From Phenylobacterium deserti (GTDB lineage: Bacteria; Pseudomonadota; Alphaproteobacteria; Caulobacterales; Caulobacteraceae): a stretch of DNA of 64,000 bases. A program made the position numbers and the translations under genes. This document shows positions 8,404 through 17,842 of this stretch, one piece after another (the stretch's first letter is position 1; each line of letters starts with the position of its first letter). The notes under the pieces were generated by a model, which saw nothing but the letters and a program-made list of their open reading frames with translations, ran no database searches and had not been told where the DNA came from. The stretch spans positions 1 to 64,000 of the forward strand of contig CAMCIK010000002.1 in the NCBI GenBank assembly GCA_945874825.1, in the 5' to 3' direction.

Positions 8404-8832
8404 CTATTCGCCCCTGGTGACGATCGCCGCCGTGGCGACCAGTTCGCCCAGCAGGGACAGGGTGGCCTGGCCGGGACCCTCGAAGGGATCAAGGTCGGCC
8501 CGCTTGAAGTACTTCAACAGGAGGGAGGGGTTCACCCTTGGGATGGAAACATGCCCCATGCTCCAATTGCCGAAGCGCCGCTCGGAAATCTCCTCGTAAG
8601 CCAACAGCCGGACCTGTCGGTGCCGGTCGTCCCGGACGATGGCGTTGAAGATCTCGCAGACCTCGTCGCGACCGCCTTCCAGAAGCTGGATGTAGAGGTC
8701 ATCGGCCACGCACAGGATGCCGGTGATCCCCTGCCGCGGATTGTTCCGCCGAGACTGTTCGAGGATGCCGTCGAGCAGAGCGCCGTTCATGGGATCGACG
8801 GGGCGGCTGGCATAGAGGCAGCGCACGAGCAT
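8404..8832 (-). CDS. Short BLUF-domain blue-light sensor
   Basis: The 142-residue product is a single BLUF domain, which binds FAD and signals through rearranged hydrogen bonds. The key residues are visible: Y7 (LYAS), N31 (RRNNPRQGITG), Q49 (YIQLLEG) and the W/M pair in FGNWSMGHVS. The C-terminal 35-40 residues form helices like PixD/YcgF-type short BLUF proteins. No output enzyme is fused, so it probably acts through a protein partner. The ATG at 8830-8832 lies five bases after the folE stop, so the two genes form an operon. Confidence 0.9.
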   Translation of the reverse strand: MLVRCLYASRPVDPMNGALLDGILEQSRRNNPRQGITGILCVADDLYIQLLEGGRDEVCEIFNAIVRDDRHRQVRLLAYEEISERRFGNWSMGHVSIPRVNPSLLLKYFKRADLDPFEGPGQATLSLLGELVATAAIVTRGE

Positions 8833-8837
8833 GGGGG

Positions 8838-9539
8838 TCAGGTCCTGTTCTTGATGAGGGAGAGGAATTCGGCCCGCAGGGTATGGTCCTTGAGGAAGGA
8901 GCCGCGCATGACCGAGTTGATCATCTTCGTCTCGGTGTCCTTCACCCCGCGCCAGTGCATGCAGAAGTGATCGGCCTCCATCACCACCGCCAGACCATCG
9001 GGGCGGACCTTCTCCACCAGCAGGGCCGCCAATTGGGATATGGCCTCTTCCTGGATCTGGGGCCGGGACATGATCCACTCCGCCAGGCGGGAGTACTTGG
9101 AAAGCCCAATGAGGTTGGAGTGCTCGTTCGGCATGAGCCCGATCCAGAGCCGCCCCATGATCGGGCAGAAGTGGTGGCTGCAGGCGCTCCGCACGGTGAT
9201 CGGGCCAACGATCATCAGCTCGTTCAGGGAGGAGGCGTTGGGGAATTCCGTCACCGGCGGCGCCTCGGTGTAGCGACCGCGGAAGACCTCCGTGACGTAC
9301 ATCTTGGCGACGCGCTTGGCGGTGTCCTGGGTGTTGTGGTCAGCCTCTGTGTCGATCACCAGGCTCTTCAGCACCTCACGGAACTTGCCCTCCACCTCGG
9401 CGAGCAGGTCGTTCATCTCCCCCTCACGGATGTAGGCCGAGATGTTGTCATTGGCGAAAAACCGTTTCCGGGCCTTCTTGATACGGGCGCGGATTCGGGC
9501 GGAGACGGGCTCCTGTTCGGGGTCTGCCGGGGGCTTCAC
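8838..9539 (-). CDS. folE: GTP cyclohydrolase I (FolE1) with variant zinc-site motif
   Basis: FolE converts GTP to 7,8-dihydroneopterin triphosphate, the first step to folate and pterins. The 233-residue product keeps the zinc ligands C120, H123 and C193, the second active-site histidine H122, substrate residues S147/K148 (IGLSKYSR), the QE pair of PQIQEE, H191 and R197. The usual Cys-Glu-His-His motif reads Cys-Ser-His-His, so the glutamate next to the first zinc cysteine is lost. Initiation appears to be GTG (9537-9539). It is followed at once by the BLUF gene. An active enzyme is likely but the substitution is notable. Confidence 0.92.
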   Translation of the reverse strand: MKPPADPEQEPVSARIRARIKKARKRFFANDNISAYIREGEMNDLLAEVEGKFREVLKSLVIDTEADHNTQDTAKRVAKMYVTEVFRGRYTEAPPVTEFPNASSLNELMIVGPITVRSACSHHFCPIMGRLWIGLMPNEHSNLIGLSKYSRLAEWIMSRPQIQEEAISQLAALLVEKVRPDGLAVVMEADHFCMHWRGVKDTETKMINSVMRGSFLKDHTLRAEFLSLIKNRT

Positions 9540-9656
9540 GACACGCTCGCATTAGTTTCGGTTGGCCGGGGCCAGGCCCGACAGTCCTGACCCTACACCG
9601 GAAGCTCCAAACCTGTCTCGTGAATGTCGGGGAAGCCTGCGGGATGCCGCCGGGCC

Positions 9657-10091
9657 TCAGCCCTCCAGTAGCCGGTCCCTGGCCGCGTTCAGGTGGGCGG
9701 CCAGGCCGTCCGTACCCCCGGCGTCGGGATGGATCCGGCGGATCAGCCGGGCGTGGGCGGCGAGAATCTCCTCCCGGCTGGCCTCCGGGCCCACCCCAAG
9801 CACCGACCGGGCGGCGGCGAGGGTCCCGGTGTCCGGGGTCGCCCGAGGCGGCGGGGCGGGCCCTCGGAGCGGCGGGGTGCGGGCAACGGCGGCCATGGCC
9901 AAGCCGGCGGCCACAAGGAGAAGACCGGCTGGCCAGGTGCCCCTCAGCAGGCTGAAGACGCCGGCGACCACGGCCGACAGGGCGATGGCAGGGACCAAGA
10001 GGCGCCAGGCGCGGCGGCCGGCCGGCGAGCCTGTCGTTCCGGCCCAGGCCAGGAGGGCCAGGACCGCCAGTCCCATGAGGATCCAGATCAC
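9657..10091 (-). CDS. Membrane-anchored J-domain protein
   Basis: The 144-residue product has two or three hydrophobic segments (about 1-18, 31-48 and 52-70), a proline-rich linker (73-87), then a C-terminal J-domain with the essential HPD triad at 121-123 (RRIHPDAGGTDG). This layout resembles Tim14/Pam18-like co-chaperones that recruit Hsp70 (DnaK) to a membrane. The GTG start (10089-10091) overlaps the mipZ TAG by one base, so translation should be coupled to mipZ. Function beyond DnaK recruitment is unknown. Confidence 0.8.
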   Translation of the reverse strand: MIWILMGLAVLALLAWAGTTGSPAGRRAWRLLVPAIALSAVVAGVFSLLRGTWPAGLLLVAAGLAMAAVARTPPLRGPAPPPRATPDTGTLAAARSVLGVGPEASREEILAAHARLIRRIHPDAGGTDGLAAHLNAARDRLLEG

Positions 10092-10900
10092 TATTGGGCG
10101 GCCAGCTGGGCGCCTTCGCCGGACAGGCCGAGGAAGCCCATAAGGTCCCGCAGCTCCTGCCGGGCCGCCACGTGCTGGAGGCTCATGGACACCGGGCGGA
10201 TGGACGGGGACAGGTCAGCGATGGTGAGGCCAAAAGGGAAGAGTTCGCGGTAGATAACCCGGTCGCGCAGGCCGGGACCGACGCGGAAACCCACCCGGCG
10301 GGACAGGGCCTGGACGCGCTCGTCCACCCTGCGGCGGTTGCGGGCGTCGGCGGGGGCCAGGCGGTTGCGCAGAACGACCCAGTCAATGGAGCGGCCCGAG
10401 GCGGCGGCCCGGTCTTTGCGGCTGTTCCAGACGGTCTCGGAATAGAGGCTCGGACGCTTGAGCTCGAGGGTCACGGGATCGACGACGCCCAGGGTGTCAA
10501 AATCCACAAAGCTGTCGTTCATCGGCGTGACAATCAGGTCGGCCCGGGCGTGGGCCTCGCGGCTCAGCAGGGTGTCGGCACCGGGCGTGTCGACCACGAT
10601 CAGGTCGCAACCGGACAGGGCCTCGAAAGCCACCGCCAGCCGGGCGCGACCCTCATCCTCTGAGGCTATGGAGATATTGGATTCGATCGGCGCGATGTCC
10701 GGCATAGGGGCCTCAGCGGCATTGGCAGCGAGCCAGGCCCTGCGGTTGTCGACGAAGTGGGCCAGGGACTGCTGGCGCACGTCCAGGTCGAGGACGCCGA
10801 CACGGACACCTTGGTGCAGCAAAGCGGTCATGAGGTGGATGGCGAGGGTGGACTTTCCCGCGCCGCCCTTCTCGTTTCCCACGACGATGACGTCAGCCAT
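10091..10900 (-). CDS. mipZ: Division-plane positioning ATPase MipZ (ParA/MinD superfamily)
   Basis: MipZ forms a polar gradient with ParB and inhibits FtsZ, restricting division to mid-cell. The 269-residue product carries the deviant Walker A motif NEKGGAGKST (about 9-18), Walker B-like LIVVDTPGAD (about 100) and a full ParA-like core. The extended C-terminus with RNRRRVDERVQAL and VIYRELFPFGLTIADL is characteristic of MipZ rather than ParA or MinD. Presence of MipZ is typical of Caulobacterales and relatives. Its upstream region (10901-11150) is largely taken up by the 112-bp repeat copy B. Confidence 0.95.
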   Translation of the reverse strand: MADVIVVGNEKGGAGKSTLAIHLMTALLHQGVRVGVLDLDVRQQSLAHFVDNRRAWLAANAAEAPMPDIAPIESNISIASEDEGRARLAVAFEALSGCDLIVVDTPGADTLLSREAHARADLIVTPMNDSFVDFDTLGVVDPVTLELKRPSLYSETVWNSRKDRAAASGRSIDWVVLRNRLAPADARNRRRVDERVQALSRRVGFRVGPGLRDRVIYRELFPFGLTIADLSPSIRPVSMSLQHVAARQELRDLMGFLGLSGEGAQLAAQ

Positions 10901-10915
10901 CAGATCTCTCCGCTG

Positions 10916-11027
10916 GAGCCTGTTTCCTTCAGATGGAACGTCTGAAGGGGCAAAGCAGGCTCTAAGTCCAAAAAGCCAGATCCTGTTTGGATCCGATAGC
11001 CTGTTCCCACTTATCGGAACAGGATCT
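10916..11027. repeat. 112-bp double-hairpin interspersed repeat, copy B
   Basis: This copy has the same length and double inverted-repeat structure as the copy at 1018-1129. Substitutions gather in the spacer between the hairpins and in the loop of the second one, so the stems are better conserved than the loops. It begins 15 bases upstream of the mipZ ATG, inside the likely leader or promoter. The adjoining 11028-11150 stretch shows no gene or clear signal. Confidence 0.85.
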
Positions 11028-11150
11028 GGCGGGACCGATTCCCGACGGCCACAACGTGGTCATCCACCCCCGGCGGCGTCAACGCGGAGGGTCAGATCGC
11101 CTGTGGATGGATGGACGCGGCGCATCGACCACCTCGTGATCTGATCCGTC

Positions 11151-11552
11151 CTACCAGGCGCCTGCCTCGCGCAGGCGACGGGCGAGGTCGTCCGGAATCC
11201 CCTCTCCGCCGGCCTCGTCGAGATCCGGAGGCGCGTCGTCTGGATTGAGGTAGCGCCAGCCCTGGAAGGCCCGACGGGGCGTCGGCGCCACGCGCAGGAT
11301 CCGCGGCTCCAGGTCGATTCGGCAGTGACTCTCCCCGCCTGCCTCCACCCGGGCGATGGACAGTATGCGTTGGCGGCAGAGAATCAGGCCCCGGAAGATC
11401 CGGTAGAGCGACCCGCCGTCCAGCAGTTCGTCCACACGCTTGGGCGCCATCCGGGTATGCAGTGGCCAGGGATCGGGGCTGTTCCCGTGCCAGGCCACCA
11501 GGTCCTCGATGGTGTCGCAGCCGACGCAGAGCCGGATCATGTGCAGGGTCAC
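11151..11552 (-). CDS. DUF1489 family protein
   Basis: The 133-residue soluble product matches the alphaproteobacterial DUF1489 family in its opening (LHMIRLCVGCDTIEDLVAWH) and in the RMAPKRVDELLDGGSLYRIFRG and FQGWRYL blocks. The family has no established function. The GTG at 11550-11552 overlaps the mccA stop as GTGA and is preferred over an upstream in-frame ATG because it gives the usual family N-terminus. It is the last gene of the mccB-hydratase-mccA operon, but the family also occurs without these genes, so a role in leucine catabolism is not implied. Confidence 0.82.
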   Translation of the reverse strand: MTLHMIRLCVGCDTIEDLVAWHGNSPDPWPLHTRMAPKRVDELLDGGSLYRIFRGLILCRQRILSIARVEAGGESHCRIDLEPRILRVAPTPRRAFQGWRYLNPDDAPPDLDEAGGEGIPDDLARRLREAGAW

Positions 11553-13429
11553 GGCGCCTCGCTCCGCACCCACGCCAGGGCCTCGCCCTCCCGGACCTGG
11601 TCGCCCACGGCGGCCGACAGGCCCTCGACCACGCCATCGAAGGGCGCGATCAGGCCGTGCTCCATCTTCATCGCCTCGATGACCACCAGGACGTCGCCCC
11701 GGGCGACCCGGGCGCCTTCGGCGACCGGAACGGCGACGACCCGGCCCGGCAGGGGGGCGACGACGGATCCGTCACCGCCCGCACCTGCGCCCACTTCAGG
11801 GTCCGGAGGATCGGCGGTGAAGCGGAATGCGGTCCCCGACTCGAAGAGCACCAGGCCTTCGCCGGTATCGAGAAGGTCCGCCTCCACGTCCTCCCCGTCG
11901 AGGTGGACGACCAGGGGCTGACCGTCGCACCAGAGGCCAACGGTCGCCCGGGGCGGCGCGTTGAGGCGGAAGCCCACCAGTCCCGCCGACGGGGCGCTGG
12001 CGCCTTCCGCGGCCAGGGCTCCCAGGGCCTCGGCGGCGGCCCTGGCGAGGTTGGGCGAGGGTCCGGCGGGGGTCGCCAGTCGGTCTATCCGGGCTTCGAT
12101 GAAGTCGGTGTCGATCCGCCCGGTCAGGAAGTCGGGGTCGTCCAGGCACTTCGCCAGGAAGGCCGCGTTGGTCTGCAGGGGCCAGGTCTCGACCCCGGCG
12201 CAGGCCTCGGCCAGGACCTCCGTCGCCCCCTCCCGGGTCGGCGCCCAGGCGATCAGCTTGGCGATGAGGGAATCGTAGTGCGGCCCCACCTCGTCGCCGG
12301 CCTCGACGCCGGAATCAATCCGCACGTCCTCGGGCAGGCGCAGGTGATCCAGCCGGCCAATAGACGGGATGAAGCCCCGCTCGGGAACCTCTGCGCAGAG
12401 CCGCGCCTCCACGGCCCAGCCGTCCAGGGCGATTTGGTCCTGGGACAGGGGCAGGGGCTCGCCGGCGGCGACCCGGAACTGCCATTCCACCAGGTCCACC
12501 CCGGTGACAGCCTCGGTCACAGGATGCTCGACCTGCAGCCGCGTGTTCATCTCCATGAACCAGATGCGATCGGCGCGCAGACCGTCGCGGGCATCGGCGA
12601 TGAACTCCACCGTACCCGCGCCGACATAGTCCACCGCCCGCGCAGCGGCGAGGGCCGCAGCGCAAACCGCGGCGCGCACCTCATCGGTCATGCCCGGGGC
12701 GGGCGCCTCCTCGATCACCTTCTGGCGGCGGCGTTGCAGGGAGCAGTCGCGTTCGAACAGGTGGACGAGGCCGCCATGGGCGTCGCCGAACACCTGCACC
12801 TCGATGTGGCGGGGGGCCTCGATGCAGCGTTCCAGCAGGACCCTGTCGTCCCCGAAGGCGGCCAGGGCCTCCCGTCGGCAGGCGGCCAGGGCGGCGGCAA
12901 AGCCGGCACCATCGTCGACCCGTCGGATGCCGCGACCACCGCCCCCCGCCGCCGCCTTGATCAGGACCGGCCAGCCTAGGTCCCGGGCGGCGGCGAAGAG
13001 GGTCGCCTCGCGACCGTCATCCCCCTGCCAGCCGGGTGTCACCGGAACGCCGGCGGCGATCATCCGTTCCCGGGCGGAGTCCTTCAGTCCCATGGCCCGG
13101 ATGGCCCCGGGCGAGGGCCCGATCCAGATCAGGCCCGCCGCCTGCACCGCCTCCGCGAAGGCCGCGGTCTCGGACAGGAAGCCGTAGCCCGGATGCACGG
13201 CCTCGGCCCCGCTCTCCAGCGCTGCGGCGACCAGGTCGGGAATGGACAGGTAGCTCTCCGTCGCCGGGGCCGGGCCGATGCGCACGGCCCGGTCAGCATC
13301 CCGCACGTGGGCAGAGTCGAGGTCGGCATCCGAGCAAACGGCCACCGTCTCGATTCCAAGCTGGCGGGCGGTACGGAAGATCCGGCGGGCGATCTCGCCC
13401 CGGTTGGCGACAAGGACGGAGCGGAACAC
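11549..13429 (-). CDS. mccA: 3-methylcrotonyl-CoA carboxylase, biotin-carrying alpha subunit
   Basis: The 626-residue biotin-dependent carboxylase subunit has a biotin carboxylase domain (about 1-445) starting VLVANRGEIARRIFRTARQL, with the glycine-rich ATP loop AAAGGGGRG near 165. A linking region follows, then a C-terminal biotinyl domain whose EAMKMEHG motif places the biotinylated lysine at K588. Together with the mccB product it carboxylates 3-methylcrotonyl-CoA in leucine degradation. The neighbours mccB and an AUH/LiuC-like hydratase separate it from propionyl- or acetyl-CoA carboxylase alpha subunits. GTG start, nine bases after the hydratase gene. Confidence 0.92.
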   Translation of the reverse strand: MFRSVLVANRGEIARRIFRTARQLGIETVAVCSDADLDSAHVRDADRAVRIGPAPATESYLSIPDLVAAALESGAEAVHPGYGFLSETAAFAEAVQAAGLIWIGPSPGAIRAMGLKDSARERMIAAGVPVTPGWQGDDGREATLFAAARDLGWPVLIKAAAGGGGRGIRRVDDGAGFAAALAACRREALAAFGDDRVLLERCIEAPRHIEVQVFGDAHGGLVHLFERDCSLQRRRQKVIEEAPAPGMTDEVRAAVCAAALAAARAVDYVGAGTVEFIADARDGLRADRIWFMEMNTRLQVEHPVTEAVTGVDLVEWQFRVAAGEPLPLSQDQIALDGWAVEARLCAEVPERGFIPSIGRLDHLRLPEDVRIDSGVEAGDEVGPHYDSLIAKLIAWAPTREGATEVLAEACAGVETWPLQTNAAFLAKCLDDPDFLTGRIDTDFIEARIDRLATPAGPSPNLARAAAEALGALAAEGASAPSAGLVGFRLNAPPRATVGLWCDGQPLVVHLDGEDVEADLLDTGEGLVLFESGTAFRFTADPPDPEVGAGAGGDGSVVAPLPGRVVAVPVAEGARVARGDVLVVIEAMKMEHGLIAPFDGVVEGLSAAVGDQVREGEALAWVRSEAP

Positions 13430-13437
13430 GGGTTGGG

Positions 13438-14283
13438 TCAGCCCTGCCCAGCCCAGGAGGGCCGCTGGCGGGCGAGGAAGGCGGCCACGCCCTCGCGGCC
13501 CTCTTCGCTGACCCGGGCCTGGGCGATCCGGCGGGCGGTGTCCTCCATGAGGGCCTGGTCGATCTGGCGCCAGGCGACGGCGTCCACCAGGGCCTTGGAG
13601 GCGGCGATGGCGCCCGGGGCGCAGGCCATGGCCTCACCAGCGATACGGTCGGCAGCGGTGGCAAGGTCTGCGGCGTCCTCGACCAGCTCGGAAACCAGGC
13701 CCAGGCGCAGGGCCTCGTCGGCGTCGAAGGCTCGGGCCGAGGCGAACAGGCCCCGGGAGGCCCGGGGGCCGATGGCGGCCACGATGTAGGGGCTGATGGT
13801 GGCGGCGATCAGTCCCAGCCTGGCCTCGGAGAAACCGAACTTCGCAGACCGTTCGGCCACGGCCTGGTCGCAGGCGGCGGCAAGGCCGCAGCCCCCGCCC
13901 CAGGCACCGCCCTGTACCAGGGCCACCGTCAGGGCCGGGATGTCCCAGAGGGCCTTGAGCATGCGCGCCAGGCCCATGGCATCCTCGCGGTTCTCGGCCT
14001 CGGTCCAATGGGCGGCGTCGCGCATCCAGTTCAGATCGGCCCCGGCGGAGAAGACCGTGCCAGCACCGCGCAGGAAGACCACCCGCACGCCCTCGGCGGC
14101 CTGCAGGGTCTCGAAGGTCTCGCGCAGGGCGCCGATCAGCTCGGCGTTGAAACTGTTGCGCGCCTCCGGACGGTTCAGGGTGACCACGGCCACCCCTTCC
14201 TGTGTGGTATCCAGGCGCACCAGGTCGGAGCTGGCGTCGCTGTCGACGCCCTCGACCAGGGGATCTGCGATCGGGTTGGTCAT
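13438..14283 (-). CDS. Enoyl-CoA hydratase, probable methylglutaconyl-CoA hydratase (LiuC type)
   Basis: The 281-residue crotonase-fold protein has the oxyanion-hole motifs FSAGADLNWM (about 80) and GGAWGGGCGLAAACD (about 125), and the AKFGFSEARLGLIAATISPYIV block carrying the catalytic glutamate region. Its place between mccB and mccA indicates hydration of 3-methylglutaconyl-CoA to HMG-CoA in leucine breakdown. The substrate is inferred from context since crotonase sequences alone are ambiguous. An N-terminal stretch of about 20 residues before the domain is poorly conserved, so the start at 14281-14283 is slightly uncertain. Confidence 0.88.
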   Translation of the reverse strand: MTNPIADPLVEGVDSDASSDLVRLDTTQEGVAVVTLNRPEARNSFNAELIGALRETFETLQAAEGVRVVFLRGAGTVFSAGADLNWMRDAAHWTEAENREDAMGLARMLKALWDIPALTVALVQGGAWGGGCGLAAACDQAVAERSAKFGFSEARLGLIAATISPYIVAAIGPRASRGLFASARAFDADEALRLGLVSELVEDAADLATAADRIAGEAMACAPGAIAASKALVDAVAWRQIDQALMEDTARRIAQARVSEEGREGVAAFLARQRPSWAGQG

Positions 14284-14308
14284 TAAGGGGCTCCGGGTTG
14301 GGGGTCGG

Positions 14309-15931
14309 TCACATTCGGAAGACGCCGAAGCGCGTCGGCGCGACGGGGGCGTTCAGGGCGGCGGACAGGGACAGGCCCAGCACGTCGCGGGTCTGGGCGG
14401 GGTCGATGATCCCGTCGTCCCAGAGGCGGGCGGTGGCGAAGTAGGGATCGCCTTCGGCCTCGTAGCGCTCGCGGACCGGCGCCTTGAAGGCCTCTTCCTC
14501 ATCGGCGGGCCAGTCGCCCCCCCGGGCCTCGATCCCGTCCCGGCGGATCGTTGCCAGGACGCTGGCAGCCTGCTCGCCGCCCATGACCGAGATTCGGGCG
14601 TTGGGCCAGCTCCAGAGGAAGCGCGGAGAATAGGCCCGGCCGCACATGCCGTAGTTGCCCGCCCCGAATGAGCCGCCGATCAGGACGGTCAGCTTGGGCA
14701 CCTCGGCGCAGGCCACGGCGGTGACCAGCTTGGCGCCGTCCCGGGCGATACCGCCGGCCTCATAGCGGCCGCCGACCATGAAGCCCGAGATGTTCTGGAG
14801 GAAGAGGAGGGGGATGCCCCTCTGGCAGGCCAGCTCGATGAAGTGGGCACCCTTGAGAGCGCTCTCCGAGAACAGGATGCCGTTATTGGCGAGGATGGCC
14901 ACGGGATAGCCCCAGATGCGGGCAAAGCCGCAGACCAGGGTCTGGCCGTAGAGGGCCTTGAATTCCTCGAAGACCGAGCCGTCGACGATCCGGGCGATCA
15001 GCTCGCGCACGTCGTAGGGCGCGCGGACATCCTGGGGGATGACCCCATGGATCTCCTCGGGGTCGAACAGGGGCGGGCGGGGATCGGCCAGGACCGGGCC
15101 TTCGGGCCGGCGGGTGTTCAGGCCGGCTACGATGCGGCGGACGATGGCCAGGGCGTGCAGGTCGTCCTCGGCCACGTGATCCACAACACCCGAGCGGCGG
15201 CCGTGGACGTCAGCGCCACCGAGGTCCGAAGCGGAGATGATCTCGCCCGTGGCCGCCTTCACCAGGGGCGGGCCGCCCAGGAAGATGGTGCCCTGGCTCT
15301 CCGGCCCGGTCCCGCGAACGATGACGGTCTCGTCGGACATGGCCGGGACGTAGGCGCCCCCCGCCGTGCACGAGCCCATGACGCAGGCGATCTGGGCGAT
15401 CCCGCGGGCACTCATGCGGGCCTGGTTGAAGAAGATGCGCCCGAAGTGATCCCGGTCGGGGAAGACCTCGGCCTGGTGCGGCAGGTTGGCCCCGCCGGAG
15501 TCCACCAGGTAGACGCAGGGCAGGTTGTTCTGCTCGGCGATCTCCTGTGCCCGCAGGTGTTTCTTCACGGTCAGGGGGAAGTAGGCGCCACCCTTCACCG
15601 TGGCATCGTTGGCGAGGATCATCACCTCGCGCCCGCTGACGCGGCCGATCCCGGCGATCAGACCGGCGGCGGGAGCCTCGTCATCGTAGAGGCCGAAGGC
15701 CGTCAGGGCACCGATCTCCAGGAAGGGCGCGCCGGGGTCCAGCAGCCCCTCAACCCGGTCCCGGGGCAGGAGCTTGCCGCGGGCCGCGTGCCGACGACGG
15801 CTGTCCTCGGGCCCTCCCGCCGCCGCCAGGGCAGTGCGCTCCCGCAGGCGGGCGGCGAGGCCGAGGTTGACCTCCGCATTGGCGCGGAAGGCCGCCGAGG
15901 CCGGGTCGAGGGCGGACTTCAGGACGGGCAT
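14309..15931 (-). CDS. mccB: 3-methylcrotonyl-CoA carboxylase, carboxyltransferase beta subunit
   Basis: The 540-residue product is an acyl-CoA carboxyltransferase of the MccB type. It shows [21 protein letters not shown] near 57-77, [25 protein letters not shown], the [17 protein letters not shown] block and a C-terminal [24 protein letters not shown] motif. It transfers carboxylate from biotin on MccA to 3-methylcrotonyl-CoA. The ATG at 15929-15931 gives the normal length; the open frame continues much farther upstream, but only through the antisense of the patatin gene. It is first in the operon, with 25 bases to the hydratase gene. Confidence 0.94.
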   Translation of the reverse strand: MPVLKSALDPASAAFRANAEVNLGLAARLRERTALAAAGGPEDSRRRHAARGKLLPRDRVEGLLDPGAPFLEIGALTAFGLYDDEAPAAGLIAGIGRVSGREVMILANDATVKGGAYFPLTVKKHLRAQEIAEQNNLPCVYLVDSGGANLPHQAEVFPDRDHFGRIFFNQARMSARGIAQIACVMGSCTAGGAYVPAMSDETVIVRGTGPESQGTIFLGGPPLVKAATGEIISASDLGGADVHGRRSGVVDHVAEDDLHALAIVRRIVAGLNTRRPEGPVLADPRPPLFDPEEIHGVIPQDVRAPYDVRELIARIVDGSVFEEFKALYGQTLVCGFARIWGYPVAILANNGILFSESALKGAHFIELACQRGIPLLFLQNISGFMVGGRYEAGGIARDGAKLVTAVACAEVPKLTVLIGGSFGAGNYGMCGRAYSPRFLWSWPNARISVMGGEQAASVLATIRRDGIEARGGDWPADEEEAFKAPVRERYEAEGDPYFATARLWDDGIIDPAQTRDVLGLSLSAALNAPVAPTRFGVFRM

Positions 15932-16001
15932 GCACAAGGCATAGCCGGGGCCCGGCCCGGCGGCTAGTCCGTGCTGACCGCAGGCGCGGGCGCGTTTCTC
16001 A

Positions 16002-17774
16002 TTGTCGCAGAAGCGGGATAGTCTTCCGGACGTGCCCTCACCGACCGGACCCGCCCTTACCCAGCTCTTCGAGACCGCCCGCCAGACCGGCTCGGGACGG
16101 TGGTGGTGCCTGCCGGGCGGAAGCGACCTTTTTCGTCCCGGCGAACCGGCGGATGAACTGCATTTCCTGAGGGCCGGGAGGCTGGGCGCCTTCCGCATCG
16201 AGGACCATGAAGAGCCGCGCTTCCTGGGCGTCGTCCGTCCTGGCGAGCCAGCCGGCGAAATGAGCCTGATCGCCGGAAGCCTGCACTCGGGCCAGCTGAC
16301 CGCCCTCAGGGATTCCGAAATCGTCTCCGTTGACCGGGACGCCTTCTTCGAGGCCTGCGACGCCGATCCGGACATCATGGTGGACGTGGCGCGGCAGATG
16401 GTTGGCCGCGCCCGGAACGCCGGGCGGCCCACTGCCCTGGTCGAGCCCGCGGTTTTCGGCTTTGTCGCCGCCGGGCCGATGGACGGCCTGCGGGATCTGG
16501 TGGAGTCCCTCGCCGCGCGCATACGGGCGACCGGCTATTCCGTCGCTGTCGCCGGGGTCGAGGCCCAGGACGAAGAGTCCTCCTGGTTCTCGAACCTCGA
16601 GCACGGGGTCGACTACGTCCTCTACATGGCAAATCTGGAGGAACAGGCCTGGGCGGCCAAGATCGCCCGCCAGGTTGACCGGCTCTTCCGCGTCGGGCGA
16701 GGCGATTACCCGCCACCGCCCGGATCCGCCGCCGCGACGCCGGCGGCGCTTGGCCTTGGTGCTGAACTGGTCCTCGTCCAGCCGGCGGGTATCCGCAGGC
16801 CAAGGGGCAGCGAGGCCTGGATGACGGCGACCGCGGCGGCGGGGCTGACCCATATCCGCCGGGGCGACCCCGGGGACCTCGAACGGCTGGTCCGGCGGCT
16901 GACCGGCAGGGCCGTGGGCCTGGTCCTGTCGGGCGGCGGCGCCCGGGCCTACGCCCACGTCGGGGTCATCCGCGCCTTCAGGGAGCGGGGGGTGCCCATC
17001 GACTTTGTCGGCGGCGCGTCCATGGGCGCGGTCATCGCCGCTGGCCTGGCCCTCGGCTGGGACCTGGACGAAATGGACCGTCGGATCCGCCTCGCCTTCG
17101 TGGACTCCAGTCCTGTGGATGACATCGCCTTCCCCATGCTCGCCATGATCCGGGGTGGAAAGGTCGCCCGCAGGCTCGAGGAGAACTTCGGCGACGTGCA
17201 GTTCGCCGACCTCTGGCGGCCCTGCTTCTGCGTCTCGTCCAACCTGACCACGGGCGTACCGCAGGTGCACAGGCGGGGCCTTGTCCGGGCGGCCCTGCGC
17301 GCCTCGATCTCCCTACCCGGCCTCCTGCCTCCCGCCACCCAGGGCCAGAATGTCCTGGTGGACGGTGCCGTCCTGAAGAACCTGCCCGTGGACGTCATGC
17401 GCAGCAGCCTTTCCGGGCCTATCATCGGGGTCGACGTCAGTCGTGGCCTGTCCATCACCGCCGCCGACATTGTCCGGCCGCGCTCCATGCTGCGCTGGAT
17501 CCTCTCGGGCCAGTGGCGCAAGGGACCGCCCATCGTCTCCCTTCTGATCCGGGCCGCCACCGTATCCTCTGGCCGCGACCTGGCCGCGGATCGGGAGGCG
17601 GCGGACGTCCTCATTGTGCCCGAGCTGGCCGGGGTCGAGATCCGGGACTGGAGCGCCTATGACCCTGCCGTGGCTGCTGGCTACGCCGCCGCCATCGCCG
17701 CGCTCGACCACCTGGACCGCCCGCTGGAAGACCTGCGCAGGCGCACGCCCCAGCCGGTCCCCGCATCCCCCTGA
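16002..17774 (+). CDS. Cyclic-nucleotide-binding-domain patatin-like phospholipase
   Basis: The product is up to 590 residues. An N-terminal cNMP-binding domain (about 20-140: [33 protein letters not shown]) is followed by a linker and a patatin domain (about 305-480). The patatin domain has the oxyanion motif [16 protein letters not shown], nucleophile S340 in GASMG and D454 in VDGA, the Ser-Asp dyad of patatin/neuropathy-target-esterase hydrolases. It likely hydrolyses (lyso)phospholipids; whether it binds a cyclic nucleotide is open. Start choice is weak: TTG 16002 or GTG 16032, neither with a strong Shine-Dalgarno. It is divergent from mccB. Confidence 0.87.
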   Translation: MSQKRDSLPDVPSPTGPALTQLFETARQTGSGRWWCLPGGSDLFRPGEPADELHFLRAGRLGAFRIEDHEEPRFLGVVRPGEPAGEMSLIAGSLHSGQLTALRDSEIVSVDRDAFFEACDADPDIMVDVARQMVGRARNAGRPTALVEPAVFGFVAAGPMDGLRDLVESLAARIRATGYSVAVAGVEAQDEESSWFSNLEHGVDYVLYMANLEEQAWAAKIARQVDRLFRVGRGDYPPPPGSAAATPAALGLGAELVLVQPAGIRRPRGSEAWMTATAAAGLTHIRRGDPGDLERLVRRLTGRAVGLVLSGGGARAYAHVGVIRAFRERGVPIDFVGGASMGAVIAAGLALGWDLDEMDRRIRLAFVDSSPVDDIAFPMLAMIRGGKVARRLEENFGDVQFADLWRPCFCVSSNLTTGVPQVHRRGLVRAALRASISLPGLLPPATQGQNVLVDGAVLKNLPVDVMRSSLSGPIIGVDVSRGLSITAADIVRPRSMLRWILSGQWRKGPPIVSLLIRAATVSSGRDLAADREAADVLIVPELAGVEIRDWSAYDPAVAAGYAAAIAALDHLDRPLEDLRRRTPQPVPASP

Positions 17775-17842
17775 CAGGACAAAAAAGCCAGCTTGTCAGA
17801 CCCGGCGAAGCAGGCACACGCTGGTGTCCTTGTCCAACCCTT

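Noticed and set aside
11028-11150. Small gene or pseudogene between repeat copy B and the DUF1489 gene
   Set aside because: No start with a ribosome site and no family resemblance; treated as plain intergenic sequence.
15932-16522. N-terminal extension of mccB
   Set aside because: The extra frame is only the antisense of the patatin gene; the ATG at 15931 gives the normal family length.
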